DNA from: Coptis chinensis
Taxonomy: Eukaryota; Streptophyta; Magnoliopsida; Ranunculales; Ranunculaceae
DNA length: 64,000 bases
Direction of reading: 5' to 3'
Assembly (NCBI GenBank): GCA_015680905.1
Contig: CM027380.1
Location: 37,068,001 to 37,132,000, forward strand
Shown here: piece by piece, positions 21,401 through 33,548 of the stretch
Position numbering within the stretch: the stretch's first letter is position 1
Layout of the letters: every line of letters begins with the position of its first letter
Notes under the pieces: generated by a model
The model's database searches: none
Seen by the model: the letters and a program-made list of their open reading frames with translations, nothing else
Told to the model about the DNA's origin: nothing
Program-made: the position numbers and the translations under genes

Positions 21401-24400
21401 TCCATCTTGCACTTGGGCTGCTGTGACATCATGAGTATCATTAGACATTGAAGGATACATCACAATCACATTATAACCAACTATGACATCATGAGTATCA
21501 TTAGACATTGAAGGATACCTTTTCTTTTCTTCTTCTTGCCAAATTCTCCTTTTTTTCCTTGCATCACATGATCTGGAATTGTGACCTTCTTCTTGACACT
21601 TTGCACATTTCTTTTTTGACTTGGGCATTTCATCATCTGCCCTAATTCTCTGCTTTCTTGGTCTTCCTGGTTGTGTGGAGACTTCAGGAGGCAGTACCAA
21701 TTCTTTGTCCAAGGTCTGTTAAGAAAAATACATTACAAATTACATACAAATAAAATAAATAAATTGCTAAATAACAAAAGTATTAGGAAAGGGGCATCAC
21801 TCACTATTTCTGGCCAATCCTCTATATTATCAAGTGGATACAAATAACTTGTGTAAGTTGCTTTGAAGGCCTCAGCACTAAAATAAGGACTACAATACCT
21901 GCCATATAATGAAAAAAATGTAAAGAAAGTACCCCAAGAGAATGCACATATAGACACAAGTATAGACACAAGTGATTTACCTAGACCATGGTTCCCTCCT
22001 TGACCTGAGTACTGCAACTGCATGCACACAGGGCACTCCTGACATTTGCCACTCAATGCAAGAGCATTCTTGCTTTTGGATTTCCACATTATACTTCTTC
22101 CCAGTTAGGTGGCTTATTGCTAAATACTGAGTCTCAGTTACACCTCTGATCTCATAATTGTTATACCTCTCCTCTCTCTTCTTAATCATGTACAAAACAT
22201 TTGGAACAACACCATGTTCAAAAGACTTCATTGACAACATTCTCCTATCATAGATGGACTTCAACAAAAGCAGGTTATACATGTCTATAAACTGGACCAA
22301 AGGTTTATCTCTTATTTTCAAAATCCATGAGTTGAAAGACTCACTGAAATTGTTAGTCAACTCATCACACTTTTATGTCCAATCAAAGTGTGCTCTAGCC
22401 TAACACTCCCTTGGCTCATTATCTAACCAATCCAATGCTGCACTATCAGTTTTGTTTATGGTTCCTAAGATCCTAGTCAATTCTGGTAGCTTGTATGTCA
22501 TTGCAGCTTCCCAAGCAAGACTCTCCCATAATTCACCAGGAAACTTAGCTTTAAAATTTTTATACATATGTCTGAAACAAAATCTGCAACAAGAAATATA
22601 TGTACAAGTTAAAACAACATTATAACAAAGTCTGAAACAACATTGCAACAAGAAATACACATGTCTGAAACATTAGATATGGCTTGATGAGATTTATAAC
22701 AAAATACATGTATAAGTTAAAACAACAACCTGTGATTAGAATCACGAAGTATTCTAAATCAAATGGTACCACCAATCCATTCACTTTTATCACTAATGAA
22801 TGTCAACTTTTCCTTGTGCTTGATGAGATGTGGCTTCAATTCAGACAAAAAAAGCCTCCATGTATCATTGTTCTCACCTTTGCACACATAAAAACCAATA
22901 GGGAAAAGCCCATTCATGGCATCCAGTCCTATAGCAGTCAAACAACACCGACCATACTTACCTTTGAGAAAACAGCCATCAAGCTCAATCATTGGTCTAC
23001 ATCCAGTCACCCACCCATCCAGTGAACCCTTGAATGCAATGACTACACCAACAAATGTCTGATTGCTATCTTTCACAAACCATTTAACAAGGCTACCAGG
23101 ATTGGACTTCTCTATCTGTCTACACATCTCTGGGACTACTTGATACCCAACTTCATAATTTCCATTAATTTTTTCTAGCATCAAAACTCTACTAGACCAG
23201 GCAGTCCAATAAGATATACTAACTCCAAACTCACAAAAAATCTCTTTCTGTATATCCCTTGGTTTGTAATCAGGATGATCTCTCATTTTGTCAACAAGTG
23301 TTTTAGCTACCCATGGTGATGTAGCCATGCATACTTGTTTTCATCATCGACCTCACATGTATGCTGGTCCAAAAACTTCCTAAGAATGAATGTGTGATTG
23401 TCTCTTTTGGTAACAGAGGCACTTACTTTCCACTGACAATTGAAATCTTTACATTCTAAAATGAGCCTCTCCTTGTCATTCTTCAGATGTCTATAGCTAA
23501 ACTTCTTTCTAATTGCCAAATTTATGAAAAAATCCCTACAAGCCTCAACTGTTGGCCAAGACATTTTAGGCTTCAAGTCACACACAAAAACATTCTCAAC
23601 TTTTGGTCCTGCAAGTTTAGCCATCTCCTCTGCCTCAAATATGTTTGTACTGACCCTCACAACACTAGAGTCACTACCTTGTATCTCTTCTTCTAAATTT
23701 TGTACTTCTTCCTCCATTGGCTCCATGTCATCCAAGGCCTCATCATCAGCACCACATACTGAGTAGTCACTATCTGAAGGATTGTAGTTGTAATCTTCTT
23801 CATCCTCATCTTCAACACTCCACTCATTATTATTTGTGACAGTACCAAAAACTGGTCCAAAACTATAACCATATTCATACATCTTGTCACCTCCATCATC
23901 ACTTCTATCATTGTCATCTAATGCATCACCATCACCATCTGTAAAAGTCTCACCTAAAGTAACCTCATCAAATGTTTCTGGATCAAGTGAACCCAATACA
24001 TGTTCCCAATCATCCACAACATCATTGACAGTGTAAGCAACTTTAGGTTCAGCAACTTCCACAACATGCTCAACTTCAACTATTTTCTCTACTTCATCAT
24101 CAGAAGAAGACACAAGGTCCAACATCAAAGTCTCTCCATTAGGGCCTACAAGTGGTTTCAACTTCAAGCAGCCTACCCCGACCTTCTTAAAGGTTTTTCT
24201 TGCTTTTTGGTAGGGGGTTTCACAGTAGAGGGTTTCACACTAAGGGGTTTCTCAGTAAGGGGTTTCTCAGTAGGTTGGACTTTATTTGAAGAACTTTGGT
24301 TGTATACAGGGAATCTGGGTTCCCTAGGGGATCTTCTAACTCTAACTGCCTCACCCATTTTTATACTTTTGTTGGGGGTTGTTGGAAGTACAGAAGTGGT

Positions 24401-24409
24401 GATAGTCTT

Positions 24410-24675
24410 ACTTGGTGGTGGTGGTATGGGACTTGGTGGTGGTATAGGACTTGGTGGTGGTATAGGACTTGGTGGTGGTATAGGAGTGGTGGGAGTAAAT
24501 CTAGGGGATTTTCTAACACTAGCACTTACTTGGACACTTTTCTTTTTGGGGGTAGTGGGTAATGGGTGGGCCTTTACTGGTGTGGACTTAACTGGGTAGG
24601 CCTTTACTGGTTGAGCTTTTACTGGTTGGGCCTTTACTGGTTATGCTTTTACTGGTTGGGCCTTTACTGGTGACT
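24410..24675 (-). repeat. Two 18-base coding tandem repeats in the MULE2 N-terminal linker
   Basis: One 18-base array (24415-24490) codes PPPSPI about four times. A second (24600-24672) codes PVKAQP-type units about four times. Both keep the reading frame and lie between the PB1-like domain and the acidic segment. Confidence 0.8.
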
Positions 24676-25072
24676 TCATTGGTTGGAGACTATTGTCAGA
24701 AGCAGTGGTGGGGATTATAGGAGCTCTAGTGGGTTTAGAAGTTGTTGGAGCTGGAAAGACATACAGGTGGTATTTTTTGTCTCTATCAGGTTTAAGCTCA
24801 TGCCACATATGTAATAGGTGTTCATCTTTTGTTAACCTGCAAATATACCCTTGAATGATACTTGCCATTTGAAATTCAACTCCCACACCAACCAAGTTTT
24901 GCACATCCTTTTTCAAATCAAACATACAGAATTCATCCCCATCAAATTCCATAGTACTGCTTCTCCTACCACCTTTGTAATCACTACCCTTAATCTTCCC
25001 AGGGGTAGTTGTCCCCCAAGAACCCCTATAATGTACAACAAACTGTTTTACACCTAGCACCGTACTGGCCAT

Positions 25073-25839
25073 AGTTCATAATAGTACTGGACATAACAAA
25101 GCAACAAAAAATGCTGACATTATACACTTATCACAATAAAATAGTCCTACTTTTAAGAACATGCAATAACAAGAGTACCCTAAGAACAAAATACATGCAT
25201 ATATATCCACCCAACCATCCACACAGCAATCTTCTTACAAAAAATGTTTTTTAAACATAGGGTTCAATCAATACAAACAAATAATGGAATAAAAACACGA
25301 TTTTTATAAACAATCCTAAAGATCCATGCTTTTCACTTTAAAAACGCATGTTTTGACATGTAAACGTACAAAGTTTGAACTGACTTACAATGAGCAACTC
25401 CAAAAAAATCCACAACCACCACAAGAGAGATGTCCACGAACAAAATTCGACGACCAACTAGCTAACACTCACAATTCCAGTTGAAGTTTTTCAAACATTT
25501 CCAGTTGAAGTTTTTTCAAAGCAAACAATTACAGTTGAAGTTTCTTTCTAAGATTCGTGAGTGAAGGTTAAGCGTTTGGTAGCAAACAAGAGAGATCTTC
25601 AAGTTATCATTTTTAATGGAGAAGATTAAGACTAAGATTCGTGAGTGAAGACGAACTATTGTAACTAAGATTCGTAAGTGGACAAAATGGGGGGAGTGCG
25701 TAGATTTTTCCCCCTCTATCTCACTTATTTCCTCGAGATACGAATACGAAATGATCGAAAGGCTTACATAATTTCATTCCTCACTGTTAGACACGTGGTG
25801 TTCACAAACAATTCAATATAATGTAGCGTGTCAAGCACG
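25073..25839. other. MULE2 5' region of the transposase gene
   Basis: Lies between the transposase start and the right terminal repeat. No coding region seen. A repeated ccagttgaagtttttcaaa-like block occurs near 25473-25550, and aagattcgtgagtgaag occurs near 25550, 25633 and 25668. Likely promoter and 5' untranslated sequence. Confidence 0.5.
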
Positions 25840-26076
25840 CTGAAGGGTAGTTTGGCCATTTTGATAAAAAACAAAAAATTTATTATTATAAAATGGGTTG
25901 ACCACGGTCAACTGAGACGACTCAAGGTCAATCGATAGAAGTAGGACCAATCCCTAATAATCAATAATTTTAGGACCTATCCCTAAATACCCCTAAATAA
26001 GTAGGACCAATCCCTAAAATAATTGATAACATAAGAATAAGTTAGAGATATCTAGTACTATTTTTATGGTTTATCA

Positions 26077-26096
26077 AATGGCGTCGCTACCATCTT
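26077..26096 (+). other. Element B primer-binding site
   Basis: Directly after the 5' LTR, the strand reads AATGGCGTCGCTACCATCTT. Apart from the two leading A bases this resembles the TGGCGCCG start expected for a tRNA-Asp primer, the primer of Athila elements, with a one-base difference. Confidence 0.7.
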
Positions 26097-26165
26097 AAAC
26101 TCTTTCAAGACAAGAATTCAATTGCTTGAACCCAAGGGGCAATCCCCCATTCTCTACCCGCCCAC

Positions 26166-27638
26166 TGATAAAACATAAAATGAATAGTTTACCTACGAAA
26201 TGAACAATGAAACTCAAAACGTAAGTAAACTAAAACTATTTACGTGTCTATTTTATCAAAGTTTCAACTCTCAATTCTATCGAAATAGAGTGGAGTAACA
26301 AATTCGTTCCACTCCTAGTGCTCTAGCATGGATTGTTTTCTAATCTAATTAGTCGTTTTTAAGTCAATGAGAGCTTTACGAAGGTGATTACTACGATACT
26401 TACTGAATTTGATTACTTGAATTTAACTACGAATGCTATGGAAATACGATTGTTTGAATCTAGATAAAGAAATTAGAGGGGAATTGAATCCACCTCGAAT
26501 CCAACTTAACAACCTAGCATAGAATGTTGTATCTCAATTCTCACGTTCTCACGGCGAGAATTTCGAGTTCTAATCCCTAGTGTTCGTGGCATTTCTACCG
26601 AATACTAACTAGCATGTGAGGTCGTCTACCCATTCTCATGGCGAAACACGACCTTCTAGAGTGGAATAGATTCTACAACCAATTCTATACTAACCACTAA
26701 GTTTTCATCAAGGCTTCATCAACCCCTCTAATGGAGGTTTTAGCCTTGAGTCATCAAACTAACATTTCCCATTGAATCTAAACTAAACATAATGTAAGAA
26801 ATTGAAATTTACTTACTTAAACAATAATGATTAAAATCTAATTAACAACTAAGAAATGGTAACCAACAATAATTAAAACAGATCTAATAGATTGAAATAC
26901 ACAATTCGAAATTGATAAAATAACTATTTTATTTATCTAAATCAATCAAGAACAATGATTCAAAGATTTAATCTAAAACAAGAATTGAAAATGGAACTAA
27001 AACTTAATTTAATTAATAAAACTAGATCTAGAATTCTATATATTAATATAGGTCTAACTAGCTACCATTAACAAAGAGCTAAGGTTTTGTTTTTATACAT
27101 TCAGATCCAAAAATCGTGCATGGGCTTGGAGCCATGTTTTGGGCCAGAGAATCAGGCCCAAAACCCAATTCTTTCAGTCCAAAAAGGCCTTTTCAGCTGC
27201 AGTTGGCTTCCACAGACTTTTCGTCTACTTCCACTTCTCTGATTGGGTCAAGGCTTGGACCATTGGAAAGCTCTTTCCGAGCCGGTCGTTTTGACATAAA
27301 GTAGGCCCCATTCCAAGGTCTGAGTCCAAAGATACGGCCTTCGGAAGTTCTGCTGACTTTGAGTGCTGTTTCTGCCCGCGTTAACTTTGACTTTTCAGCC
27401 TTGACCGGGCTTTAGAAAGGCTTTGTCTTCTTGAATCTTGGCCTTTAATCATAGAACTCCTTAGCAACCAACCATTGCTCCTTTATCTCGCTAAAGTGGC
27501 ACATTTCTGCACATAATGGACTTTGCAACCTGAAATGCATAAAACACGTGTCGGTGCTAACTCTTAATTATTACTCACATAATTGGTCTAAAAGTATGTC
27601 TGTTACAGGGTTAAAACTACAGTTTTGGGCTCTTATCA
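26166..27638 (-). repeat. Element A 3' LTR
   Basis: Starts TGATAAGAGCCC and ends TTTTATCA on the minus strand. A TATA-like tataaaaac lies near 27088-27098. The polypurine tract (TTTGGGGGTGG, minus strand) abuts it at 27641-27652. Confidence 0.95.
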
Positions 27639-28401
27639 AACCACCCCCAAACAGCATTTTGCTTGTCCTCAAGCAAAGATGAGAATTAGAATAAGTGACC
27701 AAAAAATGGAGTTCTAACTACTACTCGTTTACTGAGTCGCGATTGCATTGACCATATGCAACAAGGCCTTAAACCACTAGGAATTCCCTAGTGGACGAGT
27801 TATAGCCTCGTGAGAGTTTTCCAGTGAAGGTACTCACAAACTTCATCTATACTACAACGACTAAGAAATAAAACTATTGTTTCCTTATTCATGCTCCAAA
27901 CTATCTATACATCTCACTAGCTATGAACAAGAATAACCAAGTCACAAACCTAAGCTAATAGATGCATAATACTCAATCATCTATAATAAACATATATACA
28001 ATGAGTAATACTATGAAATGTCTAGCAGATCCGTTTCTGAACCTCGGAATAGCGTCCTTAAGTAGGTTCTCACAATAATAGTCAAGATACAACACTCGAT
28101 TTTTCCACTCAAGTTTAATTTACTCTAGTGCGCAGTGGGCACACTTTACCTTACAATCTCAATGACACACAAGGAAGTCGGAGTCGATCAAACACATTTG
28201 CCACTTACTATCACACTAACATATTCCTAATTGAGCTAGAGGTCTTTATTAGGTGTTTCGGGGATTAGGAGATGGTTTAAGAAGGAAGAAAATGGATATT
28301 CAAAAAGGACAAGTCTGAGATAATAGAGTCTTCATATTATGTAACTAGAGAAAACCTTGTTATTTACTTCTGCTTCTACACTTTGTTTCCATCCTTAGCC
28401 A

Positions 28402-28440
<39 letters not shown>

Positions 28441-29546
28441 GGCTTTTGACTCCCTTTTATTCTATTTCTAAATTGGGTAGGTTGATTTATTTATTTTTTA
28501 TTTACTTTGTTTTTGTTTTTGTAACAGGGTAAAGGGATTGTGGTTTATGAAAGGCTAAAGAAAGGCTCGAGGGGCTTAACTAGCGGAAATAATTCCTAGG
28601 TTTGAATTTTTGGCTATATCGATCCAAAAGGGCCTAAATTCTCGCTTAGGATATGGCATAGTGATCAAGCAAGTGGACGTGTGATTTCTCTATCCGATTG
28701 TATTTCTCCCTTTGTGTCATTTCTCAAATGTTTAAGCTCATATAAGGCTTTAGGCTATATTCTCACAGGATTTGTAGAATAAGTACTCTAGCCTAGATTT
28801 CAGAAACTTACTGCTAACAATCATAGATACTCATGTAATATATTTATAGATAGATGCAAAGATTATTACCTATATATTAACCTAAGTTTCTAACAATTAT
28901 TCTGATGCAAAAGCTACGTGAGACTTCTAGATTGTTAAGAGCATAGAGAAAGAAAACAATACCAATATTCCTAAGTGTATAGCATAACTTATTTATTTAT
29001 ATTTTTGAATTTTTAAAATTTTAACTAGAAAACAAATGCATATTATATCTATCTATATCCTAACAGATGCTTTAATTACACGTGTTTCTATGCCCCCAAA
29101 CAAAAGGCATGCTTTGTCCTCAAAGCATTTAAATAAAGAGGGCAGGAAAAATACAATTGAAGCGCGTGAAATTCAGGAACATCTGTAAAACAAGGTTAGA
29201 ACTTACTAATATAGGAAATAAAACTGACGCAACTCTATAAGAGTTCCACCCATTATGGGGTTAACCGAATTAAATTGCTTGGGACATAAGCAGACACTAA
29301 CAAAACTAAAAACTTACCTTATCTCCCTTTTAAGCATCCTCCTCCTCATTAAAGATATGAGGTTCCTTCGCATCCTGCCAGTCCATTATAACTTGCCAAG
29401 CTTGGCGCCATTTATCATCCACTAATGCTAACCTGTTAAGTGTTATTGTGTCTGATGGGATGTACGGGGCGACCAAATGAGGCTGCACCTGCCATCCCAG
29501 CCAAGTCATTGTTCGCGAATGAGCTTAACCACCACTATGGTGGGTC
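27639..29546 (-). other. Element A 3' spacer with polypurine modules
   Basis: Non-coding. It holds the LTR-adjacent polypurine tract (27641-27652) and a second tract-like module (29091-29101), both accompanied by a GAGGACAA-type motif on the minus strand. A long T run lies at about 28405-28440. Homologous spacer is present in B and C. Confidence 0.75.
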
Positions 29547-30241
29547 TCATGACTTCAACCCTTTTCCAATCGTGAATTGTGCACGAATCTGTAAACAACT
29601 ATGCATGATGTGGCTTACCAACACAGGCATAAGAAGATACTTACGCCTCATGGTTTGGGCTCTCTTAAGACTAGTGACCAAAACTCGGGGAATGTCATAG
29701 CGGCGACGTCCCTCAGCTAAAGCGAGGAAAATGTCACCAGCAGTACTGTTTGCAGAAGTGAACTGCCATTCCCCCAAAATATTCATCAGGATGAATAACA
29801 TGGTGGTGCCTACGTTTAAAGAAAGGCTACCAATGGCAATGCTATATCGCCCTTGGTCCATTACTCGAAAGACCCCTCCCCCATAAAAATCATGGAAATA
29901 TGTATAATCATAAAGATATGCATTATCAGTCATATATGCCCATGTGTGAACAGGATCAGGTATTGATATTCCTAAACTAAGGCGACCAAATTTTTATTGA
30001 ATTCATGTGTCGTGTCATCGATTACGACGGAGAATTCTTGATCTCCATCCTGATTACAATAGAATTTGACGTGGTCATAGAAATAAGCAGTAAGCTGTGG
30101 TGAATATGAATCGTCATCACTTACCAGTAGATGACGCCATCCTAACTGCAGGATTCTTTGTCGGAACCAATGTCCATAGGTCTCGGTGCCCAACACATCT
30201 TTGAAAGACTGTTCAGGTATGACTATAGGAGATGTCATCAC
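29547..30241 (-). pseudogene. Element A downstream ORF 2 (Athila post-integrase type)
   Basis: Two open stretches on the minus strand. The first has YGHWFRQRILQLGWRHLLV and YFYDHVKFYCN; the second has FHDFYGGGVFRVMDQGRYS and FTSANSTAGDIFLALAEGRR. The W...F.D..KFY layout parallels the plant Transposase_32 or env-position ORFs of Athila, but identity is uncertain. It is preceded by a TATA-like box and a GC-rich leader (30329-30566), and followed by spacer. It is broken. Confidence 0.55.
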
Positions 30242-30556
30242 AATAACTCTTTGAACAGTTTCACAAAAATCCTGGAATGACCGTCTGAAAATGGGAAATT
30301 TCAGCGCTCACGAAACCGAAGCCTGCGGTTAAAGTGGTCAGCGCTTCTTTTTGTAAATGCGACATAGTGTTATGGCGCTGGTCGCGCTTTGGTATGAGGG
30401 CGGCGGTCGCTCGACAAAATTTTCCAAAATGTGAAGAGCGCGCAGCGCTACTGAAGGGTAAAACCGAGTTTAGATGAAAAAGAAAGTAAAACTTGGAGTG
30501 GATGGTGCGGGATGATGGTGGAATGTATTGTGGTTTGTTAGTGTAGAAAGAAGGGA

Positions 30557-30566
30557 GTTTAAATAG
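30557..30566 (-). promoter_or_regulatory. Putative internal TATA box upstream of element A downstream ORF 2
   Basis: Minus strand CTATTTAAAC, followed 13-35 bases later by CTACACT and CCACAATACA. E has CTATATAAAC at 63850-63859 followed by the same downstream words. The shared block suggests an internal promoter for a separate transcript of the last ORF; function is inferred. Confidence 0.45.
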
Positions 30567-31194
30567 GTTATGAGCTTCCAAAACGAATCGGGGAAGTTCC
30601 CTATTTGTTTGACGGAAATAGGAAAATTCCCAAAACCGAAAACTAAAACAAGCCATTTTCATGATTTCCTAAAAATCCCGGTATCTTTCATCTTTGGATT
30701 TAGGATAGTAACTTCTAAATTCTCCTAGATTTCATGCTACCACCACACAAGACATAGATATGCCGATATCGCCAAATTATCAACCTTTCCTCCAAGACAA
30801 CTTAACATATATATGATCATATAACGACTTTATGCTTGGTCTAAATATTTCCACCCCCAAACAAGTTAGGAAGGTGGGATAAATGATAAAACAAGCGTTA
30901 CTTTCGAAAATAACCAATTATATTAAAAATAAAATAAAATATAAATCCAAACAACATTAAATAAACACATTAGTATTTAAATTTAACTACTGAATTAAAA
31001 TCCTTCTAATAAAACGAAATTATGAAATAACAGCGAACTCCAACTGGGGTGAGCACCTAGTTTTGTGATGATGATGGACCCTGAGATGGAGATTGGCTCT
31101 GGGATGGAGAATGGCTTGAACCATATGTCCTTCGGCGACGACGCTCATGCCTGTCGGACTCGACTGAAACAGAGTCCTCTATGGGTGGCATGCG

Positions 31195-32215
31195 TCATAG
31201 CATCTCTATTCGGAAGAAGCGTTGGGCTTCCATCTCAAGATCGAAATCGCATCTTGGGTTTGTTGTTCTTTGGTGGATAGTCTCCATGTTAGACAAGATA
31301 TCGCCCGTAACCCCTTCGAGCATTTCAAATCTCCTCCGAAGGTTCCCTTGCTTCTTTTGAACTACTATCTGTCTATGTCGGATATCTCCACAAATACCAT
31401 AAACGCACCGCAAGGCAGTTTGCAACACTTGCATACGCTCTACATTAGAATTACACTTCTCTAATGCATCTTCATCCATCCATGTCATATCTTCCCTTTC
31501 ATCCTCCGACTCATCCATTTTTTCTTCGACAACGGCCAAGTCTCTTGGATGCAATCCATATAGATACTTGCATTAGAATGCAATTTGATCTTAATAGGAG
31601 TAGATCTTGCGACTCTCTAAAGGAGAAGCATGATCTTAGTGATCAATACGGGAAGAGGCTAAACTCTTCCCCACTCCTCGAATCACATTAAACATTAAAT
31701 CGAGGATACAGAAATTATACTTCTTTGTTTGCAATATCCAGAACGTCTCTTGGGACATTGCGGGGCCGATATCACTGACTTTGTCTTTTCCGAGGACATT
31801 CCTACCAATCCACCGAGCTTCTGACCCGGTTGATTGGTTCTCGTGGTGGTCGGACGCAGCGGGATGTCGGATTGTATTCACCCTCCACGACAAGTATCCT
31901 TCATCAAAGCGGGAACTCCAAAGATAATGGGGTTCCCGAATTGTCGTTACTAGGTTGCTTTCAAAGCGTAATTCCTAACATTCGACTAACAACCGGCGCT
32001 ACTTCTCTCCGCGTTCCTCCTAACTTTATGAAAATCCTATCCCCTTCCAATTCTCGCTTTTTATAAAACTGTTCTACCAAATCATAGTGATAGAACTCCT
32101 CAGTTGAGTACCACAGGCCGTTCCAATGTCTCTTGAACATCTCCGCGTCATAAAATGGCGCAAAACTGTCGGGAGCAAACGCGTTTTCCGGCAAAATTCT
32201 ACGTCGTAGCGCCAT
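31195..32215 (-). pseudogene. Element A downstream ORF 1 (env-position, Transposase_32-like)
   Basis: The first part begins MALRRRILPENAF and includes FAPFYDAEMFKRHWNGLWYSTEEF. The later part (31554-31195) is acidic and helical, with VVEEKMDESEDE. E carries a homolog at 62237-63380 starting RRILPEQAF. Position after integrase and general composition fit the extra ORF of Athila elements, which has been called env-like or Transposase_32. I see no convincing signal peptide or membrane anchor. It is a broken fossil. Confidence 0.65.
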
Positions 32216-33548
32216 GAAGTTTCTGTTTTTAGGTTTGTATAAGGTGGAGGAGACGAGTTTGATGAAAACTTCCTAAAAAACGATGGTGGTGGGTATGGTG
32301 GAGGTTGGAGACTTGAATTGTTGGGTGTTTGCTTGATGTAAACGGTAGGAGATTGTGTGGGAGATTGGTGTTGGTGTTACACAATGGGCGTGGGTGGTGT
32401 TTCTATTTTGATATATTCTATTTATTTTTTATTTTTTATTTTGGTTGCTAGGGTTTAATTTAAATTTGTGAAAAGCTGTTTGAGAAGATGAAGTCGCGAT
32501 TGTGTTTGTGGAAGGGGAGGCGCGGGCGCGCGAGTTGGGCGCAAGCCCAATTCGATTTTTCGACTTTTGTCGATTTTTAGCGCGACTTCAAACTAAATTT
32601 CCCGCTTCGTTACCAGTCCGATTTTTGCGAATGAGTTATGGAAATGATCAGTAGAGAATTTCCAAACCAATGATCCATAAAACACTCAATTCCAACCATG
32701 GGTGACGTATAAGAGGGTGGAAGGACGCCTCGAGGCGTGCGTGTGTGGCGTAAGTTATCGCGAGCGAAGGAAATCCAAGTTTAGATTACGTTAACCCAAT
32801 TGAACTAATGGGCCTAAACAAAACCAATGGAAAGTTTGAGCAATCCCGATGGAAAGATCGACTGCCCACCCCCAAACAAATTTTTAAACACAAAATTTGT
32901 TTACAACGTCGTCGATTCTGATCCGATTCCCAAGACTTGTTGGATTGCTATTTCTATGATTTTAAGAATTTTAATTTTAATTTTATTTGTTTATTATAAG
33001 AAACACGAAAATAATAAATACATAATTCACTCCATAGAGGAACATGACTCAAAAACCGAGAAAACATGTAAAAGTGGAAAACGTGAATTATGTGAACTGT
33101 GGACTTAGGATCCGGTACTTACAGCCACACACTCCATAGGGAGGGCCCGGTTACCTGAATGGTGTACTTATCAGTATATGGAAATGAAAGTAAGTACACC
33201 AATTGACAAGGGTCGATCCTCATAGGCGTGGTAATCTTGTAAAAGGACTTCATCTACATCGGGGGGCGGTTCGTGAAAATGTTTTAACCGTTGACCATTA
33301 ACTTGAAGGGCTGTTGTCATTTGGATTTACCAAGATGATTGCCCCGTAAGGGGTGACTTGATAACGAAAAAGGGCGGACCAAACGGGTTTTAGTTTGCTG
33401 GGAAAACATGTAGACGGGAGTTGTAAAGCAAAACCTTTTGTCCGACCACAAACTCTTTATGAGATATGCTTATCATGAACCGTTTCATGTTAGCTTTATA
33501 ATCCTTCAGCGAGATCGCATGAATCGCCACGGATTTCTTCAAGCTCAT
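32216..33548 (-). other. Element A spacer between integrase and downstream ORF 1
   Basis: Non-coding. It holds a GC-rich leader-like stretch (32517-32550), a polypurine-like block (32865-32880) and the single-copy form of a sequence (about 32990-33125) that is duplicated as a long palindrome in E (61218-61470). Confidence 0.7.

Larger units (their letters stand above)
20868..25072 (-). pseudogene. MULE2 MuDR-type transposase gene, multi-exon, inactivated
   Basis: Read from 25072: MASTVLGVKQFVVHYRG starts a PB1-like N-terminal domain; then Pro/Lys-rich repeats (24415-24672), an acidic segment (24167-23600) and the MuDR DNA-binding domain (about 23600-23340). The DDE domain follows (23328-22780, with ELDGCFLKG and FISDK). 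An intron at 22729-22584 falls at the same place as in MULE1, then FCFRHMYKNF, TNNFSESFNSWI, the SWIM finger (CSC, CVHA, near 22030), a further intron, a CCHC knuckle (CAKCQEEGHNSRSC) and a Gln/Arg-Gly-rich tail. Stops replace Trp of the CWARAHFD box near 22400, with further ones near 22376, 22760 and 24642. It is better preserved than MULE1 in the SWIM region. It would act on MULE2-type ends. Confidence 0.88.
19533..26014 (-). mobile_element. MULE2: Mutator-like DNA transposon inside the B 5' LTR
   Basis: About 6.5 kb with terminal inverted repeats of roughly 180-190 bases (19533-19722 and about 25840-26014). Both contain gggattggtcctacttattt, then a ttgaccttgagtcgtctcag-like stretch. The flanks taaaaataaa and taaaataatt look like an imperfect 8-9 base target duplication; the exact end is uncertain by a few bases because the terminus itself repeats GGG. 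The interrupted LTR is intact on both sides by comparison with 47731-49657. It carries a transposase gene on the minus strand and a small convergent gene on the plus strand, the same plan as MULE1 but with different terminal repeats. Confidence 0.88.
18129..26076 (+). repeat. Element B 5' LTR (interrupted by MULE2)
   Basis: LTR sequence is 18129-19532 plus 26015-26076, about 1.47 kb, starting TGATAAGAGCCC and ending TTTATCA. A TATA box (tatataaaaa) is at 18669-18678. It matches the 3' LTR (47731-49657) throughout, including the short stretch after MULE2. Confidence 0.9.

Noticed and set aside
20945-21451. Leu-rich plus-strand frames with short repeats
   Set aside because: Antisense shadows of the MULE2 transposase tail repeats.
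30261-30662. Minus-strand frame of 133 codons upstream of element A downstream ORF 2
   Set aside because: It overlaps the TATA-like block and GC-rich leader, and no similar frame was recognised in the matching E region.
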